Shown: positions 46,343 through 56,140, counted from the first letter of the stretch. The stretch is 64,000 nt of DNA from Dyadobacter sediminis (GCF_005860765.1 NZ_VCEI01000028.1:186001-250000), one strand, 5' to 3'. Program-made: numbers and translations. Notes: generated by a model from the letters alone, not told the origin.

Positions 46343-48943
46343 ATGAACTTTGTGAAAAATTTGAATAAACCATTAACACATCTTAAAGGTACTCTGGCCG
46401 TGTTGATGCTTTGCTGCTGCTTTTCGGCACATGCACAGCGTGTTGGCCTGGGCGCTTCACCAAAGCCTGCTGCGCCGGTGGCCAATATGGGAATTGATCC
46501 GGTAAATCCCAAGGAATATACCATAGCGGAAGTAACGGTTTCTGGAACCCAGTTTCTGGATCCGAATTCCATGGTTTCCATTTCAGGACTGAAACCGGGT
46601 GACAAAATAAGAATTCCGGGCCCGGCCGTAACTTCATCCATCAAGCGTATGATGGATTTCGGAACACTGGATGATGTGGAGATTCTGGCTACCAAAATTC
46701 AGGAGGAAAAGGTATGGCTTAACATTCATATCAAGGAAAGGCCAAGGCTTTACAAAGTGTCTTTTTCGGGAATACGCAAAGGAGAAAGGGAAACGCTGAA
46801 TGACAAGGTAAAGCTGATCAAAGGCCGGGTTATAACGCCGACAGTCATCAAAAATACCCAGCTTGTCATCAAGAAATACTATATGGATAAAGGTTTTTAC
46901 AACACCAAAGTAAAGGTGCTGCAGATTCCGGATTCGACAAGAGGGCAGGCAACGCTGAACTTTACGATAACTAAAGGCAAAAAGGTAAAAATCGAGCAAA
47001 TCAATATTGAGGGAAATACGGCGATAAGTGATAAAATACTTAAACGCAAGATGAAAGGAACGAAGCAGAAAAGGATCGGCCGCCTTTTTAATCCTTCCAA
47101 ATACATTCCCAAAAAATACGATGAAGACAAGGAAAAGCTCATCGCTTATTACCGCAAAAACGGCTATCGTGATGCTATAATAGAATTTGATTCGATCCGG
47201 AACGGTGACGAAACGATTAGCATTGACCTGAAAGTGGATGAAGGTTCCAAATACTTTTACCGCGATATAACCTGGTCCGGAAATTACCTTTATACGTCCA
47301 AATATCTGGGTGAAAGGCTCGGTATCAAAAAAGGGGATGTTTACAATCCGGAAGAACTTGACAAAAAAATCAACGGCATTCCCGGAGCGGATGTGAGCTC
47401 TATTTATATGGATGACGGTTATTTGTATTTCCGGATTGAGCCGACTGAAAAAGCCGTTGAGGGTGATTCGATTGATGTTGAACTCAGAATGTTTGAAGGA
47501 AAACAGGCAACAATCAACCGCATTCTGCTGAACGGAAATACCAAAACAAGCGACCGCGTTGTATTAAGAGAACTTTTTACATTGCCGGGACAAAAATTCA
47601 GCAAAACGGAGATCATCAATACGCAGCGTCAGTTATCCCAGATGGGCTATTTTGATCCTGAGAAAATCCAGATCAATCCGATCCCGAACCAGGCCGATGG
47701 AACGGTTGATATTGAATATACCGTAGAGGAAAAGCCTTCTGACCAGATTGAATTGTCCGGTGGATGGGGCGGATACATCGGTTTTGTAGGAACGCTTGGT
47801 TTGGTATTCAATAACTTTTCTTTGAAAAACATCCCGAACCGCGAAACATGGAGACCTTTGCCTTCCGGCGATGGACAAAAACTTTCATTGCGTTTTCAGG
47901 CAAACGGAAAGCAATACCAGACTTATTCACTTTCGTTCAGTGAGCCGTGGCTTGGAGGAAAAAAACCGATCAACTTCGGCGTTTCTCTGCAGCGGACTGT
48001 TTACAGAATGACGGATTACAATCAGTTTTATACGCAGGGACTGAATGGCGGCAGTAGAGGCCTGAACTATCGTGGCGGCTACTTCAATAACGGGATTACA
48101 TTATCGCTTGGCCGTCGTCTAAAAGAACCGGATCGTAACCTGGTGATGACGCACTCGCTTTCGTATCAGCGATACAGGCTGGACGATCTGGACATATTCA
48201 GAATTGGATACAGTAACGGTGTGTCGAACAATATTTCATTCAATACCACCATTTCAAGAAATACACTAAGTGATTTTCAGTTTCCGAGAAGCGGAAGCAA
48301 CATTTCGTTGAGCGGAACATTTACGCCGCCTTATTCTGCTTTAAGAAAAAAGAATTTTGTGGATAAAACCGATACTTACCGCTGGGTTGAATACCATAAA
48401 TGGATGTTTGATGCCAGTTACTACGCTACAATTACCGGAAAACTGGTGTTAAGTGCACGTACGCACATGGGTTTTCTCGGTGCGTACGGCGACAAAGTAG
48501 GATACAGTCCGTTTGGACGTTTTATTGTGGGTGGTTCCGGACTTGCCGGTCAGGGTTCGTTCTCGCTGGCTGATCAGGATATCATTGGTCTTCGCGGTTA
48601 TCAGGATCAGAAAGTGGGTCCATTGGCAGCAAACGGTTATCCGGCATCTGGTGGCGGTATTGTTTATAACAAGTACGTAATGGAACTTCGCTATCCGGTT
48701 TCACTGAACCCGCAGGCAACCATATTTATTCTCGGATTTGCCGAAGGCGGTAACAACTGGGGAACATATAAGGAGTTTAACCCGTTTGATCTTAAGCGTT
48801 CTGCCGGTGTGGGTGCACGTATTTTTATGCCTGCATTTGGTCTGTTGGGAATTGACTGGGGATACGGATTTGACAGAATACAAGGCGAGCCGAAACGAAG
48901 CGGTCCTCAGTTCCATTTCACCATTGGACAACAGATCAGATAA
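46343..48943 (+). CDS. bamA: Outer membrane protein assembly factor BamA
   Basis: 866 residues. The signal peptide ends HAQ; five POTRA domains follow to about 450; the C-terminal beta barrel begins near QIELSGGWGGYIG. It inserts beta-barrel proteins into the outer membrane. The barrel motif corresponding to VRGF reads GLRGY, and RFIVGGSGLAGQG precedes it. An Ala/Pro-rich spacer lies between signal and first POTRA. The last residues are GQQIR rather than a C-terminal aromatic, a detail worth noting. Two Skp-like genes follow. Confidence 0.96.
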   Translation: MNFVKNLNKPLTHLKGTLAVLMLCCCFSAHAQRVGLGASPKPAAPVANMGIDPVNPKEYTIAEVTVSGTQFLDPNSMVSISGLKPGDKIRIPGPAVTSSIKRMMDFGTLDDVEILATKIQEEKVWLNIHIKERPRLYKVSFSGIRKGERETLNDKVKLIKGRVITPTVIKNTQLVIKKYYMDKGFYNTKVKVLQIPDSTRGQATLNFTITKGKKVKIEQINIEGNTAISDKILKRKMKGTKQKRIGRLFNPSKYIPKKYDEDKEKLIAYYRKNGYRDAIIEFDSIRNGDETISIDLKVDEGSKYFYRDITWSGNYLYTSKYLGERLGIKKGDVYNPEELDKKINGIPGADVSSIYMDDGYLYFRIEPTEKAVEGDSIDVELRMFEGKQATINRILLNGNTKTSDRVVLRELFTLPGQKFSKTEIINTQRQLSQMGYFDPEKIQINPIPNQADGTVDIEYTVEEKPSDQIELSGGWGGYIGFVGTLGLVFNNFSLKNIPNRETWRPLPSGDGQKLSLRFQANGKQYQTYSLSFSEPWLGGKKPINFGVSLQRTVYRMTDYNQFYTQGLNGGSRGLNYRGGYFNNGITLSLGRRLKEPDRNLVMTHSLSYQRYRLDDLDIFRIGYSNGVSNNISFNTTISRNTLSDFQFPRSGSNISLSGTFTPPYSALRKKNFVDKTDTYRWVEYHKWMFDASYYATITGKLVLSARTHMGFLGAYGDKVGYSPFGRFIVGGSGLAGQGSFSLADQDIIGLRGYQDQKVGPLAANGYPASGGGIVYNKYVMELRYPVSLNPQATIFILGFAEGGNNWGTYKEFNPFDLKRSAGVGARIFMPAFGLLGIDWGYGFDRIQGEPKRSGPQFHFTIGQQIR

Positions 48944-48995
48944 TATCTGAGCCAGAAGTTTCGTTAAGAAGTTTGCAAATTGTTACCTCTCTGCC

Positions 48996-49637
48996 ATGAA
49001 GAAGTTTTTTATTTTACTAGTTTTGTCAATTCTATGTGGATCAGCGTCATGGGCGCAGAAAATTGGTTATACCGACATGGAATTTATAACCAGTAAAATG
49101 CCTGAGTATCAGTTGGCCCAAACGGAAATGAAGAAATTTTCCGAAAAATGGGCAAAAGAGATTCAGGACAAATTTGCTGAAATAGACCGGATGCAGCGGG
49201 CTTATATGGCCGAAGAAATTTTGTTGACGGAAGATCTGAAAAGAACAAGGCAAAACGAAATAAAGGAAAAAGAACTCGAAGCCGGAGAATACAACAGTAA
49301 AATCTTTGGGATGGAGGGTTTACTTTTCCAGAAGAAAAAAGAACTGATGAAACCGGTTCTTGAAAAAGTGCAGAGAGCAGTAACGAAGGTTTGCAGCCAG
49401 CGGCGTCTTGACTTTATGTTTGATAAATCCAGTGACATCGGCATGCTCTACACCAATCCCAAACACGATTATTCGGATTACGTAATGGAAGAACTGGGAA
49501 TTGATCCCAAGAACAACAAGTCCGGAAATGAAGAAAAGGCAAGCAGAACAGATGAGCCGGAACAGACACAGACGAAAGTACCAACACCAACACAGAACTC
49601 ACCAAAACAAAAAAGTAGAACCAGTAAACTTAAATAA
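48996..49637 (+). CDS. OmpH/Skp-like periplasmic chaperone (first copy)
   Basis: 213 residues with a signal peptide ending SWAQ, then KIGYTDMEFITSKMPEYQ, a long helical hairpin rich in Lys and Glu, and FMFDKSSDIGMLYTNP near the end of the fold. Skp-like trimers carry unfolded outer-membrane proteins to the Bam complex. The last 45 residues are a polar, Pro/Thr/Lys tail. Directly after bamA, consistent with that role. Confidence 0.93.
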   Translation: MKKFFILLVLSILCGSASWAQKIGYTDMEFITSKMPEYQLAQTEMKKFSEKWAKEIQDKFAEIDRMQRAYMAEEILLTEDLKRTRQNEIKEKELEAGEYNSKIFGMEGLLFQKKKELMKPVLEKVQRAVTKVCSQRRLDFMFDKSSDIGMLYTNPKHDYSDYVMEELGIDPKNNKSGNEEKASRTDEPEQTQTKVPTPTQNSPKQKSRTSKLK

Positions 49638-49648
49638 GTAACAAAGCA

Positions 49649-50302
49649 ATGAAACAACGATTGATAGCTTTTATGGTCTTGATGGCCATTGTCACAACTC
49701 CTCTTTTAGCTCAAACAACCCCTGCAAGCGGACTTACAAAAATCGGTTATACCAATGTTGATTATGTAATCAGCAAACTTCCCGAAAGCAAAGTAATGCA
49801 GAATCAGCTGGAAGTTACAAAGGCACAGTTGGACAAAGCGTTAGGAGAGACATATAAAGAAGCACAGGAGAAATATGAAGCGTACCAAAAAAACGGTGCG
49901 AACATGACTGACGTAATCCGTGCAGATAAAGAAAAGGAATTGCAGAACTTGCAGACCAGAATTCAGGAAATGCAGAACAACGCACAGACTTCCCTGCAAA
50001 CCAAGCAACAACAACTTCTGGAACCGATCCTGACAAAAGTGAACAATGCCATTCAGGAAGTTGGTAAAGAAAGCGGTTTCCTTTACATCCTGAACATGGA
50101 TGCAGGACAAGGAACAACACCGATCATTTTGTTTGCAGCATCGGAAGAAAACAATGCAACCAATCTGATCCTGAGGAAACTGGGCGTAGATCCTGACAAA
50201 GTGGAGGCAGCAGCACCGGCAGCAACGGCACCGGCAAAGCCAGCAACTACTCCGGCAACAACGGCTCCGGCCACATCGACAACCACGCCCAAGAAAAAAT
50301 AA
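49649..50302 (+). CDS. OmpH/Skp-like periplasmic chaperone (second copy)
   Basis: 217 residues, a paralog of the preceding gene. Signal peptide ending LLAQ, then KIGYTNVDYVISKLPESK, a helical hairpin rich in Gln, and LYILNMDAGQG in place of the first copy's strand. The C-terminal 35 residues are a low-complexity Ala/Thr/Pro tail. It starts 11 bases after its neighbour's stop and ends the operon with a strong terminator. Confidence 0.93.
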   Translation: MKQRLIAFMVLMAIVTTPLLAQTTPASGLTKIGYTNVDYVISKLPESKVMQNQLEVTKAQLDKALGETYKEAQEKYEAYQKNGANMTDVIRADKEKELQNLQTRIQEMQNNAQTSLQTKQQQLLEPILTKVNNAIQEVGKESGFLYILNMDAGQGTTPIILFAASEENNATNLILRKLGVDPDKVEAAAPAATAPAKPATTPATTAPATSTTTPKKK

Positions 50303-50320
50303 CAAAGGCGTATTGAACTT

Positions 50321-50370
50321 AAAATACCGGAGAGCAGTCTGTTTAATGACTGTTCTCCGGTATTTTTGCT
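50321..50370 (+). terminator. Terminator of the uppS-bamA-ompH operon
   Basis: A stem of about 18 bp with one mismatch (50321-50339 with 50348-50366) is followed by TTTTTG. Confidence 0.88.
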
Positions 50371-50492
50371 TTGTAGTGATTTGAGTATAGGTTGGGTCTG
50401 GATTTGGCAGGAAGCATTTCTTTTCATGCCGAATCGTTTCTGGGACATATTTCAATTTTCAAGTATTCACAATGCTTTTATATAGGATTTGT

Positions 50493-50500
50493 TAGTTTTG
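50493..50500 (+). promoter_or_regulatory. -7 element before the Ig-like protein gene
   Basis: TAGTTTTG followed by CG matches TAnnTTTG, 51 bases before the ATG at 50552. Confidence 0.55.
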
Positions 50501-50551
50501 CGTTAAGATCAAATATTCTTCACCCTTAGAATTAATTATATTTTTTGCGTT

Positions 50552-52147
50552 ATGATTATCAAACACCTTCATAAAATACTGATACTTCTGACCACATTTT
50601 TTTTGTTTACCAAGGTTCAGGGACAGGATAGTATGAAAAGTTCTGTTGCCAGCCCTTTACAGATTATTGTCCCGGCCGAAACCGACTGGAATGTATTGCA
50701 GGAAGGAAAGGAAATCAATTTCCATTTACAGACGAAAGGTGGAAAAAGCGATTCCGTTACTTACAGCATCAGCAGCGGACAGGTCAAGGAAATGAATTTT
50801 GATTCAGCGGGACATTTTGTGTGGACACCTTCCTTTGATATAGCGGACCGTATCAATACTTCGAAATCATTCCCGATTGTGTTCGAGGCACAAACTTCTT
50901 CCGGTGAAAGTGCTTCACGCGAAGTTGTGCTTAAAGTAATGCATGTAAACCGTCCTCCTCAGATAGATGAGCTTCAACCTTTTTATGTGCAGTATAAAAC
51001 GCAGAACGTATACAAAATAGATATGGGCGCAATCCGGGACCCGGACGGCGATCCATTTGTATTTGTTCCCATCCTGGAAGAAATGCCCGAAGCAATGAAA
51101 ATGACTGCTGCCGGAGAAATTACCTGGGAACCTTCATTTGCGCAGTTTAGTATGCTTAAAAAAGGCCCGAAATACATGGAGTTCTATGTGGAAGACCAGC
51201 CGTCAAAGGAACGGACAAAAGGCCGTCTGAAGCTGGATATTACACAAATGGACCTTGCGCCTGATTTTACGATCATTCCGCAGAATTCGGTTATTTACAG
51301 TGCTGAAAACAACCGGATCAACCTGAGATTTACATTATCTGATCCAAATGGAGAGGATGATATCGTGACATTCAACTTTATTTCCGAAAACAAGAAAGTG
51401 CCTTCCGAAGCTCTGGTGAAGAATACGGCTACGAGCTATGAATTTATTTGGGAACCCGGCTATAATTTTGTTAAAGATCCGTTTGATACACTGGCTTTTA
51501 ACATCACTTTTTATGTTCTGGATAAAGCGCAGAATAAAAAAGAACGTACTGTTCACTTTGTAATCAAGAATACAGTGGATGAAAGCGTTCGTGACAACTA
51601 TGTTTATAATTTGTACCGTGGTGCTCTGGTAAATGCCTGGGGGCTTCTGGAACAAATGACGGAGAAAGAAGGAGAATTGAAAAAGGCATATTCCAAAGCT
51701 AAAAAAGGCAAAAGAAGCCGTTCTCTATTGAATGCTTCGCTTGGTGCAACGACGGGCCTGGCCCCGGTTGTGGCAACGGATCAGAATGTAAGAGGTTATA
51801 TAACTACAATCGGAGGAACAACGGTGGCAACGGTTGGAACGCTGGAAGCAACCGAAGTAATCGGTAAATCCGTTAACGGGCTGCTCGACCGGTTCAACTA
51901 TGTAATGCAGAAAAAGAATGAACTGCAGAACAAAGGAGATGTATTTGCAAGGGAATATTCACAGAAATCGGCAAGACGCCAGCCGGACTTTATCCGTAAA
52001 CTGGATGAATTCAAATCATTGATGAACCTGAGCGGTTTGGTTGCGCTGGAACTGGATGCGAACTGGGAAAATAAAAAAGAAGCGACGGATACCGCGATCA
52101 AAAAGGCATTCAAGGATTTTATTCCGCTGACCAAGGATGATAATTAA
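50552..52147 (+). CDS. Large secreted protein with Ig/cadherin-like repeats, unknown function
   Basis: 531 residues with a signal peptide ending VQGQ. Three repeats of about 100 residues follow, each with a Y/F-x-W-x-P type ending (FVWTPSFD, ITWEPSFA, FIWEPGYN) and one with the calcium-type DPDGDPF. These resemble cadherin-like or putative Ig domains. Residues 345-531 are different: helical, with a Gly/Thr-rich hydrophobic segment around 400-440 and a basic, Lys-rich end. No sorting signal for type IX secretion is visible. The function is not known. Confidence 0.8.
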   Translation: MIIKHLHKILILLTTFFLFTKVQGQDSMKSSVASPLQIIVPAETDWNVLQEGKEINFHLQTKGGKSDSVTYSISSGQVKEMNFDSAGHFVWTPSFDIADRINTSKSFPIVFEAQTSSGESASREVVLKVMHVNRPPQIDELQPFYVQYKTQNVYKIDMGAIRDPDGDPFVFVPILEEMPEAMKMTAAGEITWEPSFAQFSMLKKGPKYMEFYVEDQPSKERTKGRLKLDITQMDLAPDFTIIPQNSVIYSAENNRINLRFTLSDPNGEDDIVTFNFISENKKVPSEALVKNTATSYEFIWEPGYNFVKDPFDTLAFNITFYVLDKAQNKKERTVHFVIKNTVDESVRDNYVYNLYRGALVNAWGLLEQMTEKEGELKKAYSKAKKGKRSRSLLNASLGATTGLAPVVATDQNVRGYITTIGGTTVATVGTLEATEVIGKSVNGLLDRFNYVMQKKNELQNKGDVFAREYSQKSARRQPDFIRKLDEFKSLMNLSGLVALELDANWENKKEATDTAIKKAFKDFIPLTKDDN

Positions 52148-52150
52148 GGT

Positions 52151-52179
52151 AAAAAGAGAGCTTACAGGCTCTCTTTTTT
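52151..52179. terminator. Terminator between the Ig-like gene and lspA
   Basis: A short stem GAGAGC/GCTCTC (52156-52161 with 52168-52173) with A and T runs on each side, shared by convergent genes. It overlaps the lspA stop. Confidence 0.75.
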
Positions 52180-52905
52180 GTTTTCATCACTTTGGTTTTC
52201 TATGGCAGGGGTCGAAATCGGGGAAGGATTGATCTGGTCATCTGCGGCTGTTATCTGCTGGGATTCATCCTGCAAAATTTCATCCTTATGTTTGTTATAA
52301 TCTTCCTGTTCAGAATGGCTTCCCGCTGACTGGAAGCTGCCCTGAAAGATCAGGATGCTGCATACACCAATGAAAATACAGGAATCGGCAATGTTGAAAA
52401 TCGGGGTGGAGTAATATTGCCCGCCCCAGACCGGAACCCAGTCCGGAATAAATCCTTCCCAGAAATCAACAAAAATCATATCGATAACCTGTCCGTGAAA
52501 CCAGGGTGTCGGAGAGCCATATGGCGCGTTGTTTAACAGAACACCATAAAAAGTACTGTCAATAACGTTTCCGACAGCGCCGGCAAGGATCAGGGTAAGT
52601 GCCCAGAGCAAGCCCTTTGTAGCACCAGATCGGGCAAGATGTACAAGATACCAGCCAATTGCAAACATGGCGATCAGACGGAAAAGCGTTAGAAACAGCT
52701 TGCCGTATTCGTGCCCGAGCTGCATGCCGAAAGCCATGCCCGGATTAAGCACATAATGAAGTTTCATCCAGTTTCCGATCAGTGAAATCTGACCTGAAAA
52801 CCCGGGTTCCATATAGTAATGAACCAAGAGCTTTGATGCCTGATCTATAATGATAAGCAGTAAACTCAGAAGTAAAAACGGGGCCGGATTTCTGGATTGA
52901 TTCAT
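52162..52905 (-). CDS. lspA: Lipoprotein signal peptidase II
   Basis: 247 residues, with four membrane helices. It cleaves signal peptides of prolipoproteins after lipidation. The two catalytic aspartates are visible: Asp116 in GNVIDSTFYG and Asp174 in FNIADSCIF. NPGMAFGM matches the family NxGxAFG motif. Typical LspA has about 165 residues. Here the loop between the two catalytic parts is longer and a polar, acidic tail of about 55 residues follows the last helix. It lies 49 bases after the proline dehydrogenase gene on the same strand. Confidence 0.96.
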   Translation of the reverse strand: MNQSRNPAPFLLLSLLLIIIDQASKLLVHYYMEPGFSGQISLIGNWMKLHYVLNPGMAFGMQLGHEYGKLFLTLFRLIAMFAIGWYLVHLARSGATKGLLWALTLILAGAVGNVIDSTFYGVLLNNAPYGSPTPWFHGQVIDMIFVDFWEGFIPDWVPVWGGQYYSTPIFNIADSCIFIGVCSILIFQGSFQSAGSHSEQEDYNKHKDEILQDESQQITAADDQINPSPISTPAIENQSDENKKESL

Positions 52906-52954
52906 TCTGTTTTATAAACAATTGAAATTTAATAACGCGAAAGTAATAAGATAG

Positions 52955-54157
52955 CTATAAAGAACCACTTCTCCTCCGCTTCAATTCACTTTTAACCAGC
53001 AAAAACTCACGGCTGCTCTGGCCCGCAATAGATGTATTTTCTTCCGCACGGCGAATCAGATAAGGCAATACGGCATCAATCGGACCATAAGGCACGTATT
53101 TGGCAACATTGTACCCGGCTTTGGCAAGATTGAAGGAAATATTATCACTCATACCGAGCAACTGCGCAAACCAGATCCGGTTGTCATTCTGACTGATTCG
53201 CAATTTTTTCATTTTCAATGCGCAATACTGAGAGCTGTACTCATTATGTGTGCCGAGGCATATGGAAATATGCTCAAGATGATCCAGACAGAAATCAATG
53301 GCGGAATTGTAATCTTTGTCCGTAGCCTCTTTGGTAGCATGAATCGGGTTAAAATACTCATTTTCCCTCGCCCTTAGCTGCTCTTTTTCCATATATGCAC
53401 CTCTGACCAGCTTTCCGCCAAGGAAATAACCTTTCTGGCGTGCCATCAGAAAAGCCGTTTTCAATGCATCCAGCGTTTCGTGGCGGTAAAGCTGATAAGT
53501 ATTGTAAACGATTGCTTTCTCCTTATTGTATTTCTGCATCATTTCGTAGGCAAGATCATCGATAACGCCCTGTATCCAGCTTTCTTCAGCATCAATAAAA
53601 ATGCGTACATCTTTCTCTCTGGCATACCTGCAGAGCCGTTCGATGCGTTGCCTGACCAGCGTATATGCATTTTGTTCCTGCTCTGACAGGTGCTCGTCCC
53701 GCTGAATTTTTTCCAGAAGTTCCGCCGAGGCAATGCCTGTAACCTTGAATACAGAAAACGGAATGGTATCCGATACAGAAGCCTTGTCAATGGTTTTCAG
53801 GATTTCCGCTGCGGTTGTTTCAAAGCTGGTTTCACTTTCTTCTCCTTCAACGGAATAATCCAGTATGGTCCCGATGCCTGAGTTGCCAAGCATTGCAATG
53901 GTATCATCACAATCGTTAATCGTCTCACCACCACAGAATTGTTCAAAAATAGTGATGCGGATAAGATTTTTTATGGGTAAGTTGAGTTTTAGTGCAAGCT
54001 TTATAAAAAAAGTGCCTAAATTTACCACTCGAGCCTGATTCATAAGGCTGAACAACCAGTAGGTTTTCCTGAGACTGTCGTCCGATTTGGATGCAAAAGC
54101 GACGGAAGTGTCTTCGAAAAATACAGGGATATGGTCTTTTGGTGAGAGATATGTCAT
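52955..54157 (-). CDS. Proline dehydrogenase
   Basis: 400 residues, FAD-dependent, oxidising proline to pyrroline-5-carboxylate. The barrel motifs GKLVRGAYMEKE, ICLGTHNEYS, VAKYVPYGP and the proline-binding YLIRRAEENTS are present. It is a stand-alone enzyme rather than a PutA fusion. A TACATTTG promoter element lies about 93 bases upstream. lspA follows on the same strand; the pairing probably has no functional meaning. Confidence 0.93.
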   Translation of the reverse strand: MTYLSPKDHIPVFFEDTSVAFASKSDDSLRKTYWLFSLMNQARVVNLGTFFIKLALKLNLPIKNLIRITIFEQFCGGETINDCDDTIAMLGNSGIGTILDYSVEGEESETSFETTAAEILKTIDKASVSDTIPFSVFKVTGIASAELLEKIQRDEHLSEQEQNAYTLVRQRIERLCRYAREKDVRIFIDAEESWIQGVIDDLAYEMMQKYNKEKAIVYNTYQLYRHETLDALKTAFLMARQKGYFLGGKLVRGAYMEKEQLRARENEYFNPIHATKEATDKDYNSAIDFCLDHLEHISICLGTHNEYSSQYCALKMKKLRISQNDNRIWFAQLLGMSDNISFNLAKAGYNVAKYVPYGPIDAVLPYLIRRAEENTSIAGQSSREFLLVKSELKRRRSGSL

Positions 54158-54249
54158 TTTATTGAAAGTTTTTCTTACGTGAGTTTTTGTTGTAATAGGT
54201 AATCACAATAAGAAATTAAAAGGCACTTGAAGTTTTTGCTTTTAGATAT

Positions 54250-54257
54250 CAAATGTA
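54250..54257 (-). promoter_or_regulatory. -7 element of the proline dehydrogenase promoter
   Basis: On the minus strand TACATTTG matches TAnnTTTG. The -33 box is unclear. Confidence 0.5.
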
Positions 54258-54335
54258 CGGTCAATCCCAGAAATACACATAATACCGGATCAAAATATTA
54301 CAGTTATCAATTTTTATTAAGGACAGTTTTTGAAT

Positions 54336-55430
54336 ATGAATGCTTCTTTAGATATCCTTCCGTTAAGCAGTTGGATCAATACCGAAGGTAAGCCTTTGGT
54401 AATCGCCGGGCCTTGCAGTGCAGAGACCGAAGAACAAATGTTGGAAACCGCAACCCAGATCAAGGAAGAAGGCTTTGCGCATGTGATCCGTGCCGGAATC
54501 TGGAAGCCGAGGACTCGTCCGGGTAGCTTTGAAGGCATGGGTGAAGCAGCTTTGCCATGGCTGCAGGCTGTTAAAAAACAGACAGGATTGCCCGTGGCGG
54601 TTGAAGTAGCAACGCCGCAGCATATTGAACTGGCATTGAAATACGGAGTGGATATTCTCTGGCTTGGTGCGCGTACAACTGTGAACCCGTTCAATGTTCA
54701 GGAACTTGCTGATGCCCTGAAAGGAATTGATGTTCCTGTTCTTGTAAAAAATCCGGTAAACCCTGACCTTCAGTTATGGGTTGGCGCCCTGGAACGTCTG
54801 AATCAGGCGGGTGTAAAAAAACTGGGTGCAATCCACCGCGGATTTTCAAATGCGCAGGAAACCAAGTTCCGAAATTCTCCGATGTGGAACATTGCCATTG
54901 AATTAAAGACTATTTTCCCTGAATTGCCTGTCATCGGTGATCCAAGCCATATGGCAGGGAAACGCGCCTATTTGTATGAACTGGCACAACGCGCACTGGA
55001 CTTGCATTACGACGGTCTGATCATCGAATCGCACCGCGATCCGGACAAGGCGTGGTCGGATGCTTCCCAGCAGTTAACACCCGCTTCCCTGAGCCAGATG
55101 CTGCATGACCTGCATGTCCGCAAGGAATCATATGGAAGCGATTACCAGTCTCAATTGGAAATCATCCGTGGAAAAATAGACAACCTTGACCGCGAATTGC
55201 TGGAAACACTTGCTGCACGGATGACTTTCGTTGAAAAGCTTGCCGAATACAAACGTGACAATAACGTTGCTGCTTATCAGGTGGATCGTTTCCGTGAAGT
55301 ACTGGAAACGCGTGCCGGTTGGGGAAAAAGCATGAATCTGTATCCGAACCTTGTTGACGAACTTTTCAAGCTTGTTCACATGGAATCCATTCGCAAGCAA
55401 ACAGAAGTAATGAATCAGGTGAACGTGTAA
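54336..55430 (+). CDS. DAHP synthase-chorismate mutase type II fusion
   Basis: 364 residues, bifunctional in aromatic amino acid synthesis. Residues about 15-265 are the DAHP synthase domain (VIAGPCSAETEEQ, AGIWKPRTRPGSFEG, AIHRGFSN, GDPSHMAG). Residues about 275-360 are a type II AroQ chorismate mutase (IDNLDRELLETLAARM, YQVDRFREVLE). Such fusions let the mutase domain work with and control the synthase. The ATG at 54336 is used; a TTG two codons earlier is possible. Confidence 0.96.
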   Translation: MNASLDILPLSSWINTEGKPLVIAGPCSAETEEQMLETATQIKEEGFAHVIRAGIWKPRTRPGSFEGMGEAALPWLQAVKKQTGLPVAVEVATPQHIELALKYGVDILWLGARTTVNPFNVQELADALKGIDVPVLVKNPVNPDLQLWVGALERLNQAGVKKLGAIHRGFSNAQETKFRNSPMWNIAIELKTIFPELPVIGDPSHMAGKRAYLYELAQRALDLHYDGLIIESHRDPDKAWSDASQQLTPASLSQMLHDLHVRKESYGSDYQSQLEIIRGKIDNLDRELLETLAARMTFVEKLAEYKRDNNVAAYQVDRFREVLETRAGWGKSMNLYPNLVDELFKLVHMESIRKQTEVMNQVNV

Positions 55431-55454
55431 AGTTTAATCTGTCAAAATATATCG

Positions 55455-55490
55455 AAGGCCGCCATGTTCATGGCGGCCTTTTTGTTTTTG
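55455..55490. terminator. Shared terminator of the DAHP synthase gene and tdk
   Basis: A 12-bp GC-rich stem AAGGCCGCCATG/CATGGCGGCCTT (55455-55466 with 55469-55480) with a 2-base loop is followed by a T run. Confidence 0.88.
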
Positions 55491-55504
55491 TACTCAAAAG
55501 GTAA

Positions 55505-56092
55505 TCACGCGTTCTCTCCAAGATTGAAACAGCGCCGGCAGCGGGCTTCGTAAAAATCGGTTTCGCCCAGCAATACCCTTTCACTGGAAGGCGAAAGGCG
55601 GTAGGAGTAAGATGCAACTTCGCCGCAGACCATGCATATCGCATGCACCTTGGTCACAAATTCGGCAATGGCCATGAGCTGCGGCATGCATCCGAACGGC
55701 TTTCCGGTATAATCCATATCCAGTCCGGCCAAAATCACGCGCTTTCCGGTATTTGCCAGTTCATTGCAGACTTCCACAATGGCTTCATCAAAAAACTGTA
55801 CTTCATCAATGCCAATGACTTCACTGTTTTTGGCAAGTGTCATTATTTCGGAAGAGGCATGAACAGGAACGGAGCGTATGGAATTGTCGTTGTGCGAAAC
55901 AATGTTCTCTTCATGATAGCGTTTATCGAGAGCAGGTTTAAAAATCTGTATTTTCTGACGTGCGATTTTGGCGCGGTTAAGCCTGCGGATCAATTCCTCG
56001 GTTTTCCCGGAGAACATGGAACCGCAAATTACTTCGATCCAGCCGGTTCGGGGGTTAATATTTTCTTTTCTGTGTAATGGTTCTATAAACAT
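55505..56092 (-). CDS. tdk: Thymidine kinase
   Basis: 195 residues, type II kinase of the salvage pathway. P-loop [23 protein letters not shown] with the catalytic Asp-Glu pair, and [12 protein letters not shown] are present. The structural zinc site is CMVCG with CRRC near the end. I use the ATG at 56092 because homologues begin MFIEP; 11 further codons are open upstream. A promoter lies 54 bases before it. Confidence 0.97.
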   Translation of the reverse strand: MFIEPLHRKENINPRTGWIEVICGSMFSGKTEELIRRLNRAKIARQKIQIFKPALDKRYHEENIVSHNDNSIRSVPVHASSEIMTLAKNSEVIGIDEVQFFDEAIVEVCNELANTGKRVILAGLDMDYTGKPFGCMPQLMAIAEFVTKVHAICMVCGEVASYSYRLSPSSERVLLGETDFYEARCRRCFNLGENA

Positions 56093-56132
56093 GTTTGATA
56101 CAATACTGACCTTCTGAACAGTCATTTTTCTT

Positions 56133-56140
56133 TATCTTTA
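56133..56140 (+). promoter_or_regulatory. Possible -7 element before the conserved unknown gene
   Basis: TATCTTTA, one mismatch from TAnnTTTG, 55 bases before the ATG at 56195. It overlaps the divergent tdk promoter region. Confidence 0.35.
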
